NCBI RefSeq assembly: GCF_001983175.1 | Contig: NZ_MNPW01000013.1 | Span: forward strand, 124,001 to 188,000 | DNA from: Pseudomonas cedrina subsp. cedrina | Lineage (GTDB): Bacteria; Pseudomonadota; Gammaproteobacteria; Pseudomonadales; Pseudomonadaceae | Direction of reading: 5' to 3' | DNA length: 64,000 nucleotides | In this document: positions 40,911 through 49,707 of the stretch, piece after piece | How the letters are laid out: each line of letters begins with the position of its first letter | Numbering within the stretch: position 1 is the first letter of the stretch | Translations under genes and position numbers: made by a program | The notes under the pieces: model-generated | Told to the model about the DNA's origin: nothing | Databases searched by the model: none | What the model saw: the letters and a program-made list of their open reading frames with translations, nothing else

Positions 40911-41750
40911 ATGATCAAGAAATGCTTGTTCCCAGCAGCCGGTTACGGCACTCGCTTCCTGCCAGCGACCAAAGCCATGCCCAAAGAGATGCTGCCGGTG
41001 GTGAACAAGCCACTGATTCAGTACGGGGTCGAAGAGGCATTGGATGCCGGCCTGAACGAAATCTCCATCGTGACCGGCCGCGGTAAGCGCGCGCTGGAAG
41101 ACCACTTCGATATCAGCTACGAGCTGGAAAACCAGATCAAGGGCACCGACAAGGAGAAATACCTGGTCGGCATCCGCAAGCTGCTGGATGAGTGCTCGTT
41201 CTCCTACACTCGTCAAACGCAGATGAAAGGCCTCGGCCACGCCATCCTGACCGGTCGCCCGCTGATCGGCGACGAGCCGTTCGCCGTGGTGCTGGCGGAT
41301 GACCTGTGCGTCAATCTCGACGGCGATGGCGTGCTGACCCAGATGGTCAAGCTGTATCAAAAATACCGCTGCACCATCGTTGCGGTGATGGAAGTGGATC
41401 CATCGCAAACCAACAAGTACGGCGTCATCGCCGGTGACGACATTGGTGATGGCCTGATCCGCGTACGGGACATGGTCGAGAAGCCGGCCCCTGAAGATGC
41501 GCCATCGAACCTGGCCATTATCGGTCGCTACATCCTGACGCCGGACATCTTCAAGTTGATCGAAGAAACCGAGCCGGGCAAAGGCGGCGAGATTCAAATC
41601 ACCGACGCCCTGATGAAGCAGGCCAAAGACGGTTGCGTCATCGCCTACAAGTTCAAAGGCCAGCGTTTTGACTGCGGTGGTGCTGAAGGCTACATCGAAG
41701 CGACCAACTTCTGCTTCGAGCACTTCTACAAGACTGGCAAGGCTTACTGA
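40911..41750 (+). CDS. galU: UTP-glucose-1-phosphate uridylyltransferase
   Basis: This 279-residue protein begins MIKKCLFPAAGYGTRFLPATKAMPKEML, with the nucleotidyltransferase signature. It also has LGHAILTGRPLIGDEPFAVVLADD and KGGEIQITDAL, all conserved in GalU. It makes UDP-glucose for LPS, exopolysaccharide and trehalose. A terminator follows at 41778. Confidence 0.95.
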   Translation: MIKKCLFPAAGYGTRFLPATKAMPKEMLPVVNKPLIQYGVEEALDAGLNEISIVTGRGKRALEDHFDISYELENQIKGTDKEKYLVGIRKLLDECSFSYTRQTQMKGLGHAILTGRPLIGDEPFAVVLADDLCVNLDGDGVLTQMVKLYQKYRCTIVAVMEVDPSQTNKYGVIAGDDIGDGLIRVRDMVEKPAPEDAPSNLAIIGRYILTPDIFKLIEETEPGKGGEIQITDALMKQAKDGCVIAYKFKGQRFDCGGAEGYIEATNFCFEHFYKTGKAY

Positions 41751-41777
41751 TTCACGTCAGCCAGCCTGTTCCAAGAG

Positions 41778-41800
41778 AAAGCCACCTTCGGGTGGCTTTT
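41778..41800 (+). terminator. galU terminator
   Basis: AAAGCCACC (41778-41786), loop TTCG, GGTGGCTTT (41791-41799), then Ts. A 9-base stem with a stable tetraloop 27 bases after the galU stop. Confidence 0.85.
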
Positions 41801-41855
41801 CCGTTTTTCAGCCCCATGTAAGGCGGTATGCTGATGCCCTGCCGAGGAGAGTGAA

Positions 41856-43214
41856 ATGGCCTACGATTTTGACCTGTATGTAATTGGCGCCGGTTCAGGC
41901 GGTGTGCGTGCGGCACGTTTTGCTGCAGGGTTTGGTGCCAAGGTGGCCGTGGCGGAAAGCCGCTACCTGGGGGGCACCTGTGTCAACGTCGGCTGCGTGC
42001 CGAAAAAGCTGCTGGTATACGGCGCGCATTTCTCCGAAGAGTTTGAGCAAGCCAGCGGGTTTGGCTGGTCCCTGGGCGAAGCGAATTTCGATTGGGCGAC
42101 CCTGATCGCGAACAAGGACCATGAGATCAACCGCCTCAATGGCATTTATCGCAACCTGCTGGTCAACAGTGGCGTGACCCTGCATGAGGGGCATGCGCGT
42201 CTGGTTGATCCGCATCAGGTCGAGATCAATGGTGAGCGCTTTACCGCGAGGCACATCCTGATTGCTACCGGTGGCTGGCCGCAGATCCCGGAAATTCCGG
42301 GGCATGAACACGCCATTGGTTCCAATGAAGCGTTTTTCCTCAAGCAACTGCCCAAGCGCGTACTGGTCGTCGGCGGTGGTTACATCGCCGTTGAGTTTGC
42401 CGGCATCTTCCATGGCCTCGGCGCCCAGACAACGCTGTTGTATCGCGGCGACCTGTTCCTGCGTGGTTTTGACGGCTCGGTGCGCACCCACCTCAAGGAA
42501 GAGCTGACCAAGCGCGGCCTCGATCTGCAATTCAATGCCGATATCGAACGTATCGATAAGCAGGCGGATGGCAGTCTCAAGGCCACGTTGAAAGACGGTC
42601 GTGTGCTGCAGGCCGATTGCGTGTTCTACGCCACCGGCCGTCGCCCGATGCTGGATAATCTCGGGTTGGAACACACGGGCATCAAGCTCGACAAGCGTGG
42701 TTTCGTTGAGGTGGACGACCTTTACCAGACCGCCGAGCCGTCGATCCTGGCCATTGGTGACGTGATCGGTCGCGTGCAGTTGACGCCGGTTGCCCTGGCC
42801 GAAGGCATGGCGGTGGCGCGACGCCTGTTCAAGCCTGAACACTATCGCCCGGTGGATTACGCCATGATCCCCACGGCGGTGTTCAGCCTGCCGAACATCG
42901 GTACGGTTGGCCTGACCGAAGAAGACGCGAAAGCGAAGGGCCATAAGGTGCAGGTGTTCGAAAGCCGTTTCCGGCCGATGAAGCTGACCCTCACCGACTG
43001 CCAGGAAAAGACCCTGATGAAATTGATCGTCGACGCCGACACCGACAAGGTGCTGGGTTGCCATATGGTCGGCCCGGATGCCGGCGAAATCATCCAGGGC
43101 TTGGCAATTGCGCTGAAAGCGGGCGCGACCAAGCAGCATTTCGACGACACCATCGGCGTGCACCCCACGGCGGCGGAAGAGTTCGTCACCATGCGCACGC
43201 CTGTGGCGGGCTGA
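41856..43214 (+). CDS. gor: Glutathione reductase
   Basis: This 452-residue flavoprotein has the FAD site VIGAGSGGVRAAR and the redox pair GGTCVNVGCVPKK (Cys42 and Cys47). The NADPH site is VVGGGYIAVEFAGIFHGLGA, followed by YATGRRPMLDNLGLE, and the C-terminal active-site His is in GVHPTAAEEFVTMR. The family length is about 450. It keeps glutathione reduced with NADPH. It ends at the base before the convergent KfrA-like gene. Confidence 0.93.
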   Translation: MAYDFDLYVIGAGSGGVRAARFAAGFGAKVAVAESRYLGGTCVNVGCVPKKLLVYGAHFSEEFEQASGFGWSLGEANFDWATLIANKDHEINRLNGIYRNLLVNSGVTLHEGHARLVDPHQVEINGERFTARHILIATGGWPQIPEIPGHEHAIGSNEAFFLKQLPKRVLVVGGGYIAVEFAGIFHGLGAQTTLLYRGDLFLRGFDGSVRTHLKEELTKRGLDLQFNADIERIDKQADGSLKATLKDGRVLQADCVFYATGRRPMLDNLGLEHTGIKLDKRGFVEVDDLYQTAEPSILAIGDVIGRVQLTPVALAEGMAVARRLFKPEHYRPVDYAMIPTAVFSLPNIGTVGLTEEDAKAKGHKVQVFESRFRPMKLTLTDCQEKTLMKLIVDADTDKVLGCHMVGPDAGEIIQGLAIALKAGATKQHFDDTIGVHPTAAEEFVTMRTPVAG

Positions 43215-44222
43215 TCAAGCGTCGGGTGTTGCCTCTGGCGTCGCTGCAACGGCGGCCGCCAGGCGCAACGCCTCGATACTGGCCTGGGCCTTGATCAGGT
43301 CCAGTTCCAGGCGCTTGTTGGTGTGCTGGTGCTCGGTCAGCGCCTGTTGGCGTGACTGGCTTTCCAGCAAGGCAACCCGTAGACGCTCCTGAAGCAGGGT
43401 GCGTTCGCTGTCAATCAGGCTGACCTGTTCGCTCAGCTTGAGCTGATGGGCCTGGTCCTTGCGCGATTGCTCCTGCAACGCCGCCAATTCCTTAGCGGTC
43501 ACCCGATGTTCGATCAATAGCCGCTCATTGTCGCGATGCAGTTGGGTGATTTCATCCTGGCGCACCATGGCGCTCTGCTGCGCCTGGCGTAACTCCGCCT
43601 GCACTTGTTGCAACTGGCCTTCATGACGGCGCTGTTCCTGTTCGCGCTGCTCCTTGATCGCGTTGCGGTAGTGCTCCAGCGCATCCCGGGCATGCACGTG
43701 TTTTTCTTCCAGCGAACGAATCTGTTCGTCCTTGTCGTTGATCCGCAGCTCGTAATCGCTGCACGCCTGGCTTAGCCCGGCGTTACGGGTTTGTTCGGTC
43801 TGCAGGCTGGTGCTGGCGGTTTGCAGTGCAGCGCTTTCTTCCGCGAGGGCGGCGGCCTGGATGTCGAATTGTTGCTTGAGTTGGCTATGGGCCTCTTCAA
43901 GGGTCTCCAACTGGGCGAGCAGGGCGGCTTTCTGCTGTTCGAATTGCGCCAGGGCCAGGTCGATAGGCTCCTGGGCTTTGTCTTTCAAACGCTGCGCCAG
44001 ACGCGCGACGAGTTCGCCAAGCTCTTCATCGATCGGGGCTTCGGTGATGGTGAGACGGGTTTCGCTCTCCTCCAACTCCTTCAGATAACGATGAATGGTG
44101 GTTTTAGAGCCAGTGTTGCCCATTTCGATGCGTATCGCGTCGATGCTGGGGTTTTCGCCGCGGGCGAGGATCGCCAGGCGTGCCGTTTGAACAACTGCTT
44201 TGTTTATGCCGCCGCGAGCCAT
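43215..44222 (-). CDS. KfrA-like DNA-binding coiled-coil protein
   Basis: This 335-residue protein has an N-terminal KfrA-type DNA-binding domain (~1-110: ARGENPSIDAIRIEMGNTGSKTTIHRYLKELE) followed by a very long coiled coil (~110-310, Gln/Glu/Ala-rich heptads) and a short Ala/Pro tail. KfrA proteins are plasmid-borne or chromosomal DNA binders that control their own genes and may organise DNA. It is divergent from a tyrosine recombinase across 171 bases carrying inverted and direct repeats. It is not on an evident plasmid or island. Confidence 0.85.
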   Translation of the reverse strand: MARGGINKAVVQTARLAILARGENPSIDAIRIEMGNTGSKTTIHRYLKELEESETRLTITEAPIDEELGELVARLAQRLKDKAQEPIDLALAQFEQQKAALLAQLETLEEAHSQLKQQFDIQAAALAEESAALQTASTSLQTEQTRNAGLSQACSDYELRINDKDEQIRSLEEKHVHARDALEHYRNAIKEQREQEQRRHEGQLQQVQAELRQAQQSAMVRQDEITQLHRDNERLLIEHRVTAKELAALQEQSRKDQAHQLKLSEQVSLIDSERTLLQERLRVALLESQSRQQALTEHQHTNKRLELDLIKAQASIEALRLAAAVAATPEATPDA

Positions 44223-44248
44223 GGGGTCTCCGTCGATTTAGTACTGTG

Positions 44249-44271
44249 GTATGTATTATGTATTTACATAC
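44249..44271. promoter_or_regulatory. Operator-like repeats between kfrA-like and recombinase genes
   Basis: GTATGTA (44249-44255) and TACATAC (44265-44271) are inverted arms. The bases between and beside them hold two tandem copies of ATGTATT (44251-44264). The stretch is far more AT-rich than the region and lies 27 bases before the KfrA-like start. Self-binding by KfrA is the likeliest role. Confidence 0.5.
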
Positions 44272-44393
44272 TATATCACGGACTAAAATGCGTTGAAATT
44301 CATGATTTAACAGATGGGATATTGGCGTATTATCCCGTGTCATACGCTTTTAATCCGCCAATGCGCCCGCCAGCAGTACGAATAGGCCCCTCC

Positions 44394-45326
44394 ATGAGCG
44401 ATCTGGACCGTTATCTCAACGCCGCCACCCGCGACAACACCCGACGCAGTTACCGCGCGGCCATCGAGCACTTCGAAGTGAGTTGGGGAGGGTTCCTGCC
44501 TGCGACCAGTGACAGCGTGGCGCGCTATCTGGTCGCGCATGCGGGGGTGTTGGCGGTCAACACGCTGAAGCTGCGGCTGTCGGCACTGGCGCAGTGGCAT
44601 ACAAGCCAGGGTTTTCCCGATCCGACCAAGGCGCCCGTGGTGCGCAAGGTGCTCAAGGGCATTCGTGCCGTACACCCTGCTCGGGAGAAGCAAGCCGAGC
44701 CGTTGCAGCTCAAGCATCTGGAGCAGGTGGTTGCCGCGCTTGAGGTAGAAGCGAAAGAGGCGGCGCTGGCACACGACTCGCCACGCTTGCTGCGCGCCAA
44801 GCGCGACACTGCACTGATCCTGCTGGGCTTCTGGCGCGGTTTTCGCAGCGATGAGCTGTGTCGCCTCGACATCGAGCACGTCCAGGCCACGCCCGGTGCC
44901 GGCATCAGCCTGTACCTGCCGCGCAGCAAAAGCGATCGCGACAACCTCGGCAAGACCTACCACACCCCGGCGCTGCTGCGCCTGTGCCCGGTGCAAGCCT
45001 ACAGGGAATGGCTCAGCGCCTCGGCGTTGGTACGGGGGCCGGTGTTTCGCGGTATCGATCGGTGGGGCAATCTGGGGGAAGAGGGCTTGCACCCCAACAG
45101 CGTGATCCCTCTGCTGCGCCAGGCACTTGAGCGCGCCGGCATCCCCGCCGAGCAATACACCAGTCACTCGCTGCGCCGGGGTTTTGCGACGTGGGCCCAT
45201 CGCAGCGGTTGGGATTTGAAGTCATTGATGAGTTACGTCGGATGGAGCGACATGAAATCCGCCATGCGCTATGTTGAAGCAACGCCCTTCCTTGGGATGA
45301 CATTGGCGGCTCCACCACTGCTTTGA
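44394..45326 (+). CDS. Tyrosine recombinase
   Basis: This 310-residue phage-integrase-type protein starts at ATG 44394 (MSDLDRYLNAATRDNTRRSY). The N-terminal core-binding domain (~1-105) is SAM-like. The catalytic domain has Arg in GFWRGFRSDELCRLD, Lys in RSKSDRDNLGKT, His-x-x-Arg in HSLRRGFATWA, Trp in VGWSDMKS and Tyr in MRYVEA, so it is complete. It could act on a chromosomal or plasmid site; no adjacent attachment site or mobile cargo is seen. It is divergent from the KfrA-like gene and followed by ahpC. Confidence 0.88.
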   Translation: MSDLDRYLNAATRDNTRRSYRAAIEHFEVSWGGFLPATSDSVARYLVAHAGVLAVNTLKLRLSALAQWHTSQGFPDPTKAPVVRKVLKGIRAVHPAREKQAEPLQLKHLEQVVAALEVEAKEAALAHDSPRLLRAKRDTALILLGFWRGFRSDELCRLDIEHVQATPGAGISLYLPRSKSDRDNLGKTYHTPALLRLCPVQAYREWLSASALVRGPVFRGIDRWGNLGEEGLHPNSVIPLLRQALERAGIPAEQYTSHSLRRGFATWAHRSGWDLKSLMSYVGWSDMKSAMRYVEATPFLGMTLAAPPLL

Positions 45327-45469
45327 GATTTCTTCTATTAATACAGTCACCTGATAGAGAAACCCAATCGTGAGCATCAGGTTTGCCAATGAGCCATCGG
45401 CCGAGAGAGTGGGTAGGATTCACCTCATCAACTTATCAAGCCTTTTTAAACCCTGACGGAGAGTCAACG

Positions 45470-46033
45470 ATGCCTATCATCAACAGCCAAGTAAAACCGT
45501 TCAAAGCCACCGCATTCAAAAACGGCAGCTTCGTAGATGTGACCGACGCTGACCTGAAGGGCAAGTGGTCGGTGGTCTTCTTCTACCCAGCCGACTTCAC
45601 TTTCGTTTGCCCGACCGAGCTGGAAGACCTGGCTGACAACTACGCCGAGTTCCAGAAGCTGGGCGTCGAAATCTACAGCGTTTCCACCGACACCCACTTT
45701 GCCCACGCTGCCTGGCACAACACTTCGCCAGCCATCGGCAAAATCCAGTACACCATGATCGGCGACCCAACGCTGACCATCTCCCGCAACTTCGACGTAC
45801 TGATCGAAGAAGCTGGCCTGGCGGACCGCGGCACGTTCGTGATCAACCCGGAAGGTCAGATCAAGATCGTTGAACTGAACGACGGCGGTGTTGGCCGTGA
45901 CGCTTCCGAGCTGCTGCGCAAGATCAAGGCTGCTCAGTATGTAGCTGCCCACCCGGGCGAAGTGTGCCCAGCCAAGTGGAAAGAAGGCGAAGCCACCCTG
46001 GCTCCGTCCCTGGACCTGGTCGGCAAGATCTAA
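45470..46033 (+). CDS. ahpC: Alkyl hydroperoxide reductase subunit C (peroxiredoxin)
   Basis: This 187-residue protein starts at ATG 45470 with GGAGAG upstream. It is a typical 2-Cys peroxiredoxin: peroxidatic Cys47 in ADFTFVCPTELED, resolving Cys166 in GEVCPAKW, plus GGVGRDASELLRKI. It reduces peroxides and is recharged by AhpF encoded downstream. Earlier in-frame codons are excluded because AhpC starts MPIINS. OxyR control is likely from family knowledge, but I could not fix an OxyR site. Confidence 0.95.
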   Translation: MPIINSQVKPFKATAFKNGSFVDVTDADLKGKWSVVFFYPADFTFVCPTELEDLADNYAEFQKLGVEIYSVSTDTHFAHAAWHNTSPAIGKIQYTMIGDPTLTISRNFDVLIEEAGLADRGTFVINPEGQIKIVELNDGGVGRDASELLRKIKAAQYVAAHPGEVCPAKWKEGEATLAPSLDLVGKI

Positions 46034-46092
46034 GTCTGTGAAACACCTCAGGGCGGAATTTGCCGCACCTTAAGTAAGCTGCACCGCCCTCG

Positions 46093-46127
46093 AAACGCCC
46101 GGGCGATATTCGCTCGGGCGTTTTTTT
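46093..46127 (+). terminator. Terminator between ahpC and ahpF
   Basis: AAACGCCCGGGCG (46093-46105) pairs with CGCTCGGGCGTTT (46111-46123), followed by a run of seven Ts starting at 46121. A strong intrinsic terminator, so ahpF is either attenuated or has its own promoter. Confidence 0.88.
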
Positions 46128-46163
46128 GTCTGTACTAAACCGAATTAACAGGAAATCGCCCGT

Positions 46164-47729
46164 ATGTTGGACGCCAATCTTAAAGCTCAGTTGAAGTCAT
46201 ACCTGGAACGGGTCACCCAGCCGATCGAGATCGTCGCCTCCCTCGACGACGGTGCGAAATCCCAGGAAATGCTTGCCCTTTTGCAGGATGTAGTCAGCCT
46301 CACCACGCTGATTACCCTGAACACCGATGGCGATGATGCGCGCAAGCCGTCGTTTTCCGTCAACCGCCCGGGTGCCGATATCAGCCTGCGTTTCGCCGGC
46401 ATCCCCATGGGCCATGAATTCACTTCGTTGGTGCTGGCCCTGCTGCAAGTCGGTGGCCACCCGTCGAAGGCCAGTGTCGAAGTAATTGAACAGATCCGTA
46501 GCCTCAAAGGCGAGTTCAGCTTCGAGACTTACTTCTCACTGTCCTGCCAGAACTGCCCGGACGTGGTCCAGGCGCTCAACTTGATGGCCGTGCTCAACCC
46601 GAACATCCGCCACGTCGCCATCGACGGCGCGTTGTTCCAGGCGGAAGTCGACGAGCGCCAGATCATGGCAGTGCCAAGCGTCTACTTGAACGGTGTGAAC
46701 TTCGGCCAGGGCCGCATGGGCCTGGAAGAAATCCTCGCCAAGCTCGACACCAGCGGCATCGAAAAAGCCGCCGAGAAAATCAGCGCCAAGGAGGCCTTTG
46801 ACGTCCTCGTTGTCGGCGGTGGCCCGGCCGGTTCTTCGGCAGCCATCTACGCCGCGCGTAAAGGCATTCGCACCGGCGTTGCCGCCGAGCGCTTTGGTGG
46901 CCAGGTGCTGGACACCATGTCCATCGAGAACTTTATCTCGGTACAGGAAACCGAAGGCCCGAAACTGGCCAGCGCACTGGAAGCCCACGTTCGCCAGTAC
47001 GACGTGGACATCATGAACCTGCAACGTGCCAGCAGCCTGATCCCGGCGAAAAACGCCGGCGACTTGCACGAAATCCGTTTCGAAAGCGGCGCGAGCCTCA
47101 AGTCCAAGACGGTGATCCTGGCCACCGGCGCGCGCTGGCGCGAAATGGGTGTACCGGGTGAGCAGCAATACAAGGCCAAGGGCGTGTGCTTCTGCCCGCA
47201 CTGCGACGGTCCGTTGTTCAAGGGCAAGCGCGTGGCGGTGATCGGTGGCGGTAACTCCGGCGTTGAAGCGGCCATCGATCTGGCGGGCATCGTCAGCCAC
47301 GTGACCTTGCTTGAGTTCGATAGCAAGTTGCGCGCCGACGCTGTCTTGCAGCGCAAGCTCCACAGCCTGCCGAACGTTGACGTGATCACCAGTGCGCTGA
47401 CCAGCGAAGTGAAAGGTGATGGCCAGAAAGTCACTGGCTTGGCGTACAAAGATCGCGACAGCGGTGAGTTCAACACCATCGACCTGGAAGGGATCTTTGT
47501 GCAGATCGGTCTGCTGCCCAACACCGATTGGCTCAAAGGCACCGTAGAACTGACTCCGCGCGGCGAGATCATCGTCGATGCCCGTGGCGAGACTTCACTG
47601 CCAGGTGTGTTCGCAGCGGGTGACGTAACGACGGTGCCGTACAAGCAGATCGTGATTGCGGTGGGCGAGGGCGCCAAGGCTTCCCTGAGCGCTTTCGATC
47701 ACTTGATTCGCACCTCCGCGCCGGCGTAA
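46164..47729 (+). CDS. ahpF: Alkyl hydroperoxide reductase subunit F
   Basis: This 521-residue protein has an N-terminal double thioredoxin-fold domain with a CxxC (SCQNCPDVVQAL, ~130), a FAD domain (VVGGGPAGSSAAIYAARKG) and a second redox CxxC in FCPHCDGPLFKGKRV. The NADH domain carries AVIGGGNSGVEAAIDLAG. It reduces AhpC using NADH. The ATG at 46164 follows a terminator 40 bases upstream. A shared terminator with gloA lies after the stop. Confidence 0.95.
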   Translation: MLDANLKAQLKSYLERVTQPIEIVASLDDGAKSQEMLALLQDVVSLTTLITLNTDGDDARKPSFSVNRPGADISLRFAGIPMGHEFTSLVLALLQVGGHPSKASVEVIEQIRSLKGEFSFETYFSLSCQNCPDVVQALNLMAVLNPNIRHVAIDGALFQAEVDERQIMAVPSVYLNGVNFGQGRMGLEEILAKLDTSGIEKAAEKISAKEAFDVLVVGGGPAGSSAAIYAARKGIRTGVAAERFGGQVLDTMSIENFISVQETEGPKLASALEAHVRQYDVDIMNLQRASSLIPAKNAGDLHEIRFESGASLKSKTVILATGARWREMGVPGEQQYKAKGVCFCPHCDGPLFKGKRVAVIGGGNSGVEAAIDLAGIVSHVTLLEFDSKLRADAVLQRKLHSLPNVDVITSALTSEVKGDGQKVTGLAYKDRDSGEFNTIDLEGIFVQIGLLPNTDWLKGTVELTPRGEIIVDARGETSLPGVFAAGDVTTVPYKQIVIAVGEGAKASLSAFDHLIRTSAPA

Positions 47730-47745
47730 ATGCCAACCGGAAATG

Positions 47746-47775
47746 AAAAACCCCATGAGCGATCATGGGGTTTTT
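47746..47775. terminator. Bidirectional terminator between ahpF and gloA
   Basis: AAAAACCCCATGA and TCATGGGGTTTTT form a 13-base stem with loop GCGA, with A- and T-runs on each side. It ends both convergent genes. Confidence 0.9.
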
Positions 47776-47778
47776 TAT

Positions 47779-48300
47779 TTACATCGGTGCGGGCTGGATA
47801 ATCTCGACCCAGTACGCATCCGGGTCCTTGATGAAGGCCAGGCTCTTCATGCGACCATCGCTCAGGCGCTTCTGAAAGTCACAGCCCAGGGCTTCGAAGC
47901 GTTCGCAGGCGGCGACGATGTCCGGCACCGAGATGCAGATATGGCCAAAGCCACGTGGATCGGTGTTGCCGTTGTGGTAGGCGAAGTCGGCATCGTTTTC
48001 GGTGCCGTGGTTGTGGGTCAGTTCCAGGATGCCCGGGATCGACTTCATCCACTGGGTGCGTTCGACTGCGTCGGCCGGGATCTGGGATTTGTCCACCAGG
48101 GCCAGGAAGTACAGGCTGAATTCGGCTTCCGGGAAGTCGCGCTTTTCAACCAGGGAAAAACCCAGGACGCGGGTATAGAAATCCAGCGACTTGGTGATGT
48201 CCTTGACCCGCAGCATGGTGTGGTTGAACACAAAATTCGTGGTGGCGCTGTCAGGTTGGGCAGTGACGCCCGGGAAGGTGTTCAGTTCGTGCAGGCTCAT
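47779..48300 (-). CDS. gloA: Lactoylglutathione lyase (glyoxalase I)
   Basis: This 173-residue protein is of glyoxalase I type. It has FNHTMLRVKDITKSLDFYTRVLGF (metal His), SLYFLALVDKSQIPAD, GILELTHNHGTEND (metal Glu), GFGHICISVPDIVAACERFEALG (metal His) and DPDAYWVEIIQPA (metal Glu). It converts the methylglyoxal-glutathione adduct to lactoylglutathione. ATG 48300 is chosen by GGAGG directly upstream and by family length; the longer in-frame extension is spurious. Confidence 0.94.
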   Translation of the reverse strand: MSLHELNTFPGVTAQPDSATTNFVFNHTMLRVKDITKSLDFYTRVLGFSLVEKRDFPEAEFSLYFLALVDKSQIPADAVERTQWMKSIPGILELTHNHGTENDADFAYHNGNTDPRGFGHICISVPDIVAACERFEALGCDFQKRLSDGRMKSLAFIKDPDAYWVEIIQPAPM

Positions 48301-48497
48301 GGGCCCTCCAGAAAAAAGTGGGGCAAACGCTGCTCTAAGAGATGAGCGGTTCCTTGGCTTGCGGCTGGCATCCGTGCAACCCGGCCATGATACGCAAGGC
48401 CTGCGCCGGGCGCCAAATGAAAAAGCCCACGCAGGCCTTGCGACCCAAGGGTGCCGAGGCTCAGACTTCTGTGCTTGAACCTTGGGTAGTGTTGGCA

Positions 48498-49034
48498 ATG
48501 ATCGAATTTCGTAAACCACTGTTGAGTGCTGTGTGTTTGCTGTTGGGCAGTTCCTTCGTACTGGCGGCCGACCCGCAAATTCATTGGCCCAGCGGCTGGC
48601 AGATCGAAGACGTGGTGCCTGACGAGGCGGCCCCTGCAAAGCCTCAGCCGGCGTCTCGGCAGCGAGCAATCAAGAGCGATGAAAATGGCGCCACCTTGAT
48701 GGTCATGGAATTGACCGGTACGCCAATTGAAGCGGGGCACAAGGTTAACCTGCAAGGCGTGCTCTTGGAGATGCGCAAGTCCATCCAGAAGGATTTTGCC
48801 CAGGGCGGTTATCAAAGTGTGTGCAGCAAGATGCGCCCGACAACATTGAGCCGTCTTGACGCGCTGGAAACTACTTGTGTGATTACAGAAAACGGCCGCC
48901 ATGTGCTTTCTCAAACATTAGTGGGTGCGGTCGATACCGATAAAGCCTATGTTTTTTCATACGCAGGGCAGGCTGATGCCTACGAGGCAAGCAAGGATGA
49001 AGTCAGTTCGGTGCGCGATAGCCTGAAACTTTAG
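48498..49034 (+). CDS. Secreted DUF4946-like protein
   Basis: This 178-residue protein has a signal peptide (LLSAVCLLLGSSFVLAAD) and a mature domain with IHWPSGWQIEDV, ATLMVMELTGTPIEAGHKVN and a Cys pair (VCSKM and TTCVI) likely to form a disulphide. It resembles a Pseudomonas DUF4946 family. Probably periplasmic. ATG 48498 is the only start matching the signal peptide. A terminator follows at 49102. Confidence 0.72.
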   Translation: MIEFRKPLLSAVCLLLGSSFVLAADPQIHWPSGWQIEDVVPDEAAPAKPQPASRQRAIKSDENGATLMVMELTGTPIEAGHKVNLQGVLLEMRKSIQKDFAQGGYQSVCSKMRPTTLSRLDALETTCVITENGRHVLSQTLVGAVDTDKAYVFSYAGQADAYEASKDEVSSVRDSLKL

Positions 49035-49101
49035 TTGTGCAATGTCCGATGATTCTGAACACGATGAAAAGTTATTTAATTCGTTTTGGAATCGTTGAAT
49101 A

Positions 49102-49129
49102 AAAAAGCCCCGCATGTGCGGGGCTTTTT
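49102..49129. terminator. Terminator between DUF4946-like and mvaU-like genes
   Basis: AAAAAGCCCCGC and GCGGGGCTTTTT form a strong stem with loop ATGT. Runs of A and T on both sides serve both convergent genes. Confidence 0.9.
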
Positions 49130-49144
49130 GTTAGTGCGGTGCGA

Positions 49145-49510
49145 TCAGCCGCGAAGCCAGGAGTCTACGGTGGCGGCGCCGTACTCTTCTTTCCAGGCCT
49201 TGAGGCCCCGGTGGTTGCCGCCCTTGGTTTCGATCAGCTCGCCGGTGTGCGGGTTCTGGTAAACCTTGACCACGCGTGCGCGGCGCTGTTTTGGTGCGGC
49301 AGCGGCGCTGACGTTGGACTTGCCCGGGTTTGGATCAAGGATGGAAATGATGTCGCGCAGGCCTTTGCCGTAGGACTTCATCAGGGCTTGAAGCTTTTCT
49401 TCGAATTCGATTTCCTTTTTCAGGCCGGCATCGTTCTTCAGGGATTCCAGCTGCGCAAGCTGCTCTTGAAGGGCTTTTTCTGCTGCGCGAAATTCGGCGA
49501 GTCTGGACAA
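49145..49510 (-). CDS. mvaU: MvaT/MvaU-family H-NS analogue
   Basis: This 121-residue protein is read from a TTG start at 49510 (MSRLAEFRAAEKALQEQ), with GGAG 8 bases upstream. The longer ATG frame adds an N-terminus not found in the family. The oligomerisation coil (~1-60) leads to LKSYGKGLRDIIS-type text, then an AT-hook-like DNA domain (QRRARVVKVYQNPHTGELIETKGGNHRGLKAWKEEYG). It silences AT-rich, horizontally acquired DNA. The sequence LAEFRAAEKALQEQLAQLE is closer to MvaU than MvaT. Confidence 0.88.
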   Translation of the reverse strand: MSRLAEFRAAEKALQEQLAQLESLKNDAGLKKEIEFEEKLQALMKSYGKGLRDIISILDPNPGKSNVSAAAAPKQRRARVVKVYQNPHTGELIETKGGNHRGLKAWKEEYGAATVDSWLRG

Positions 49511-49707
49511 AATCTGTACTCCAATAGTGTAGTTGGCTGATATCAACGGCAGACAAAGCTATAAGCCAAGCGCTTTAAGGCGACCCAGGAAAGAAGTCGT
49601 CCTGCGAATGCTGCACAGGCAGGAAAATTGTAGTAGTTAATCCGCCGTGAGTAAATCACGTCTTTTGTCTAAACAACATTATTTCAGCGCGTTGAGTGTA
49701 TGGCTAA

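Noticed and set aside
41895..43163. 422-codon minus-strand ORF over gor
   Set aside because: Antisense shadow of an intact glutathione reductase gene.
45327..45469. OxyR binding site upstream of ahpC
   Set aside because: Only a loose inverted repeat (ACCTGAT/ATCAGGT) was found, with spacing unlike OxyR sites; not supportable by eye.
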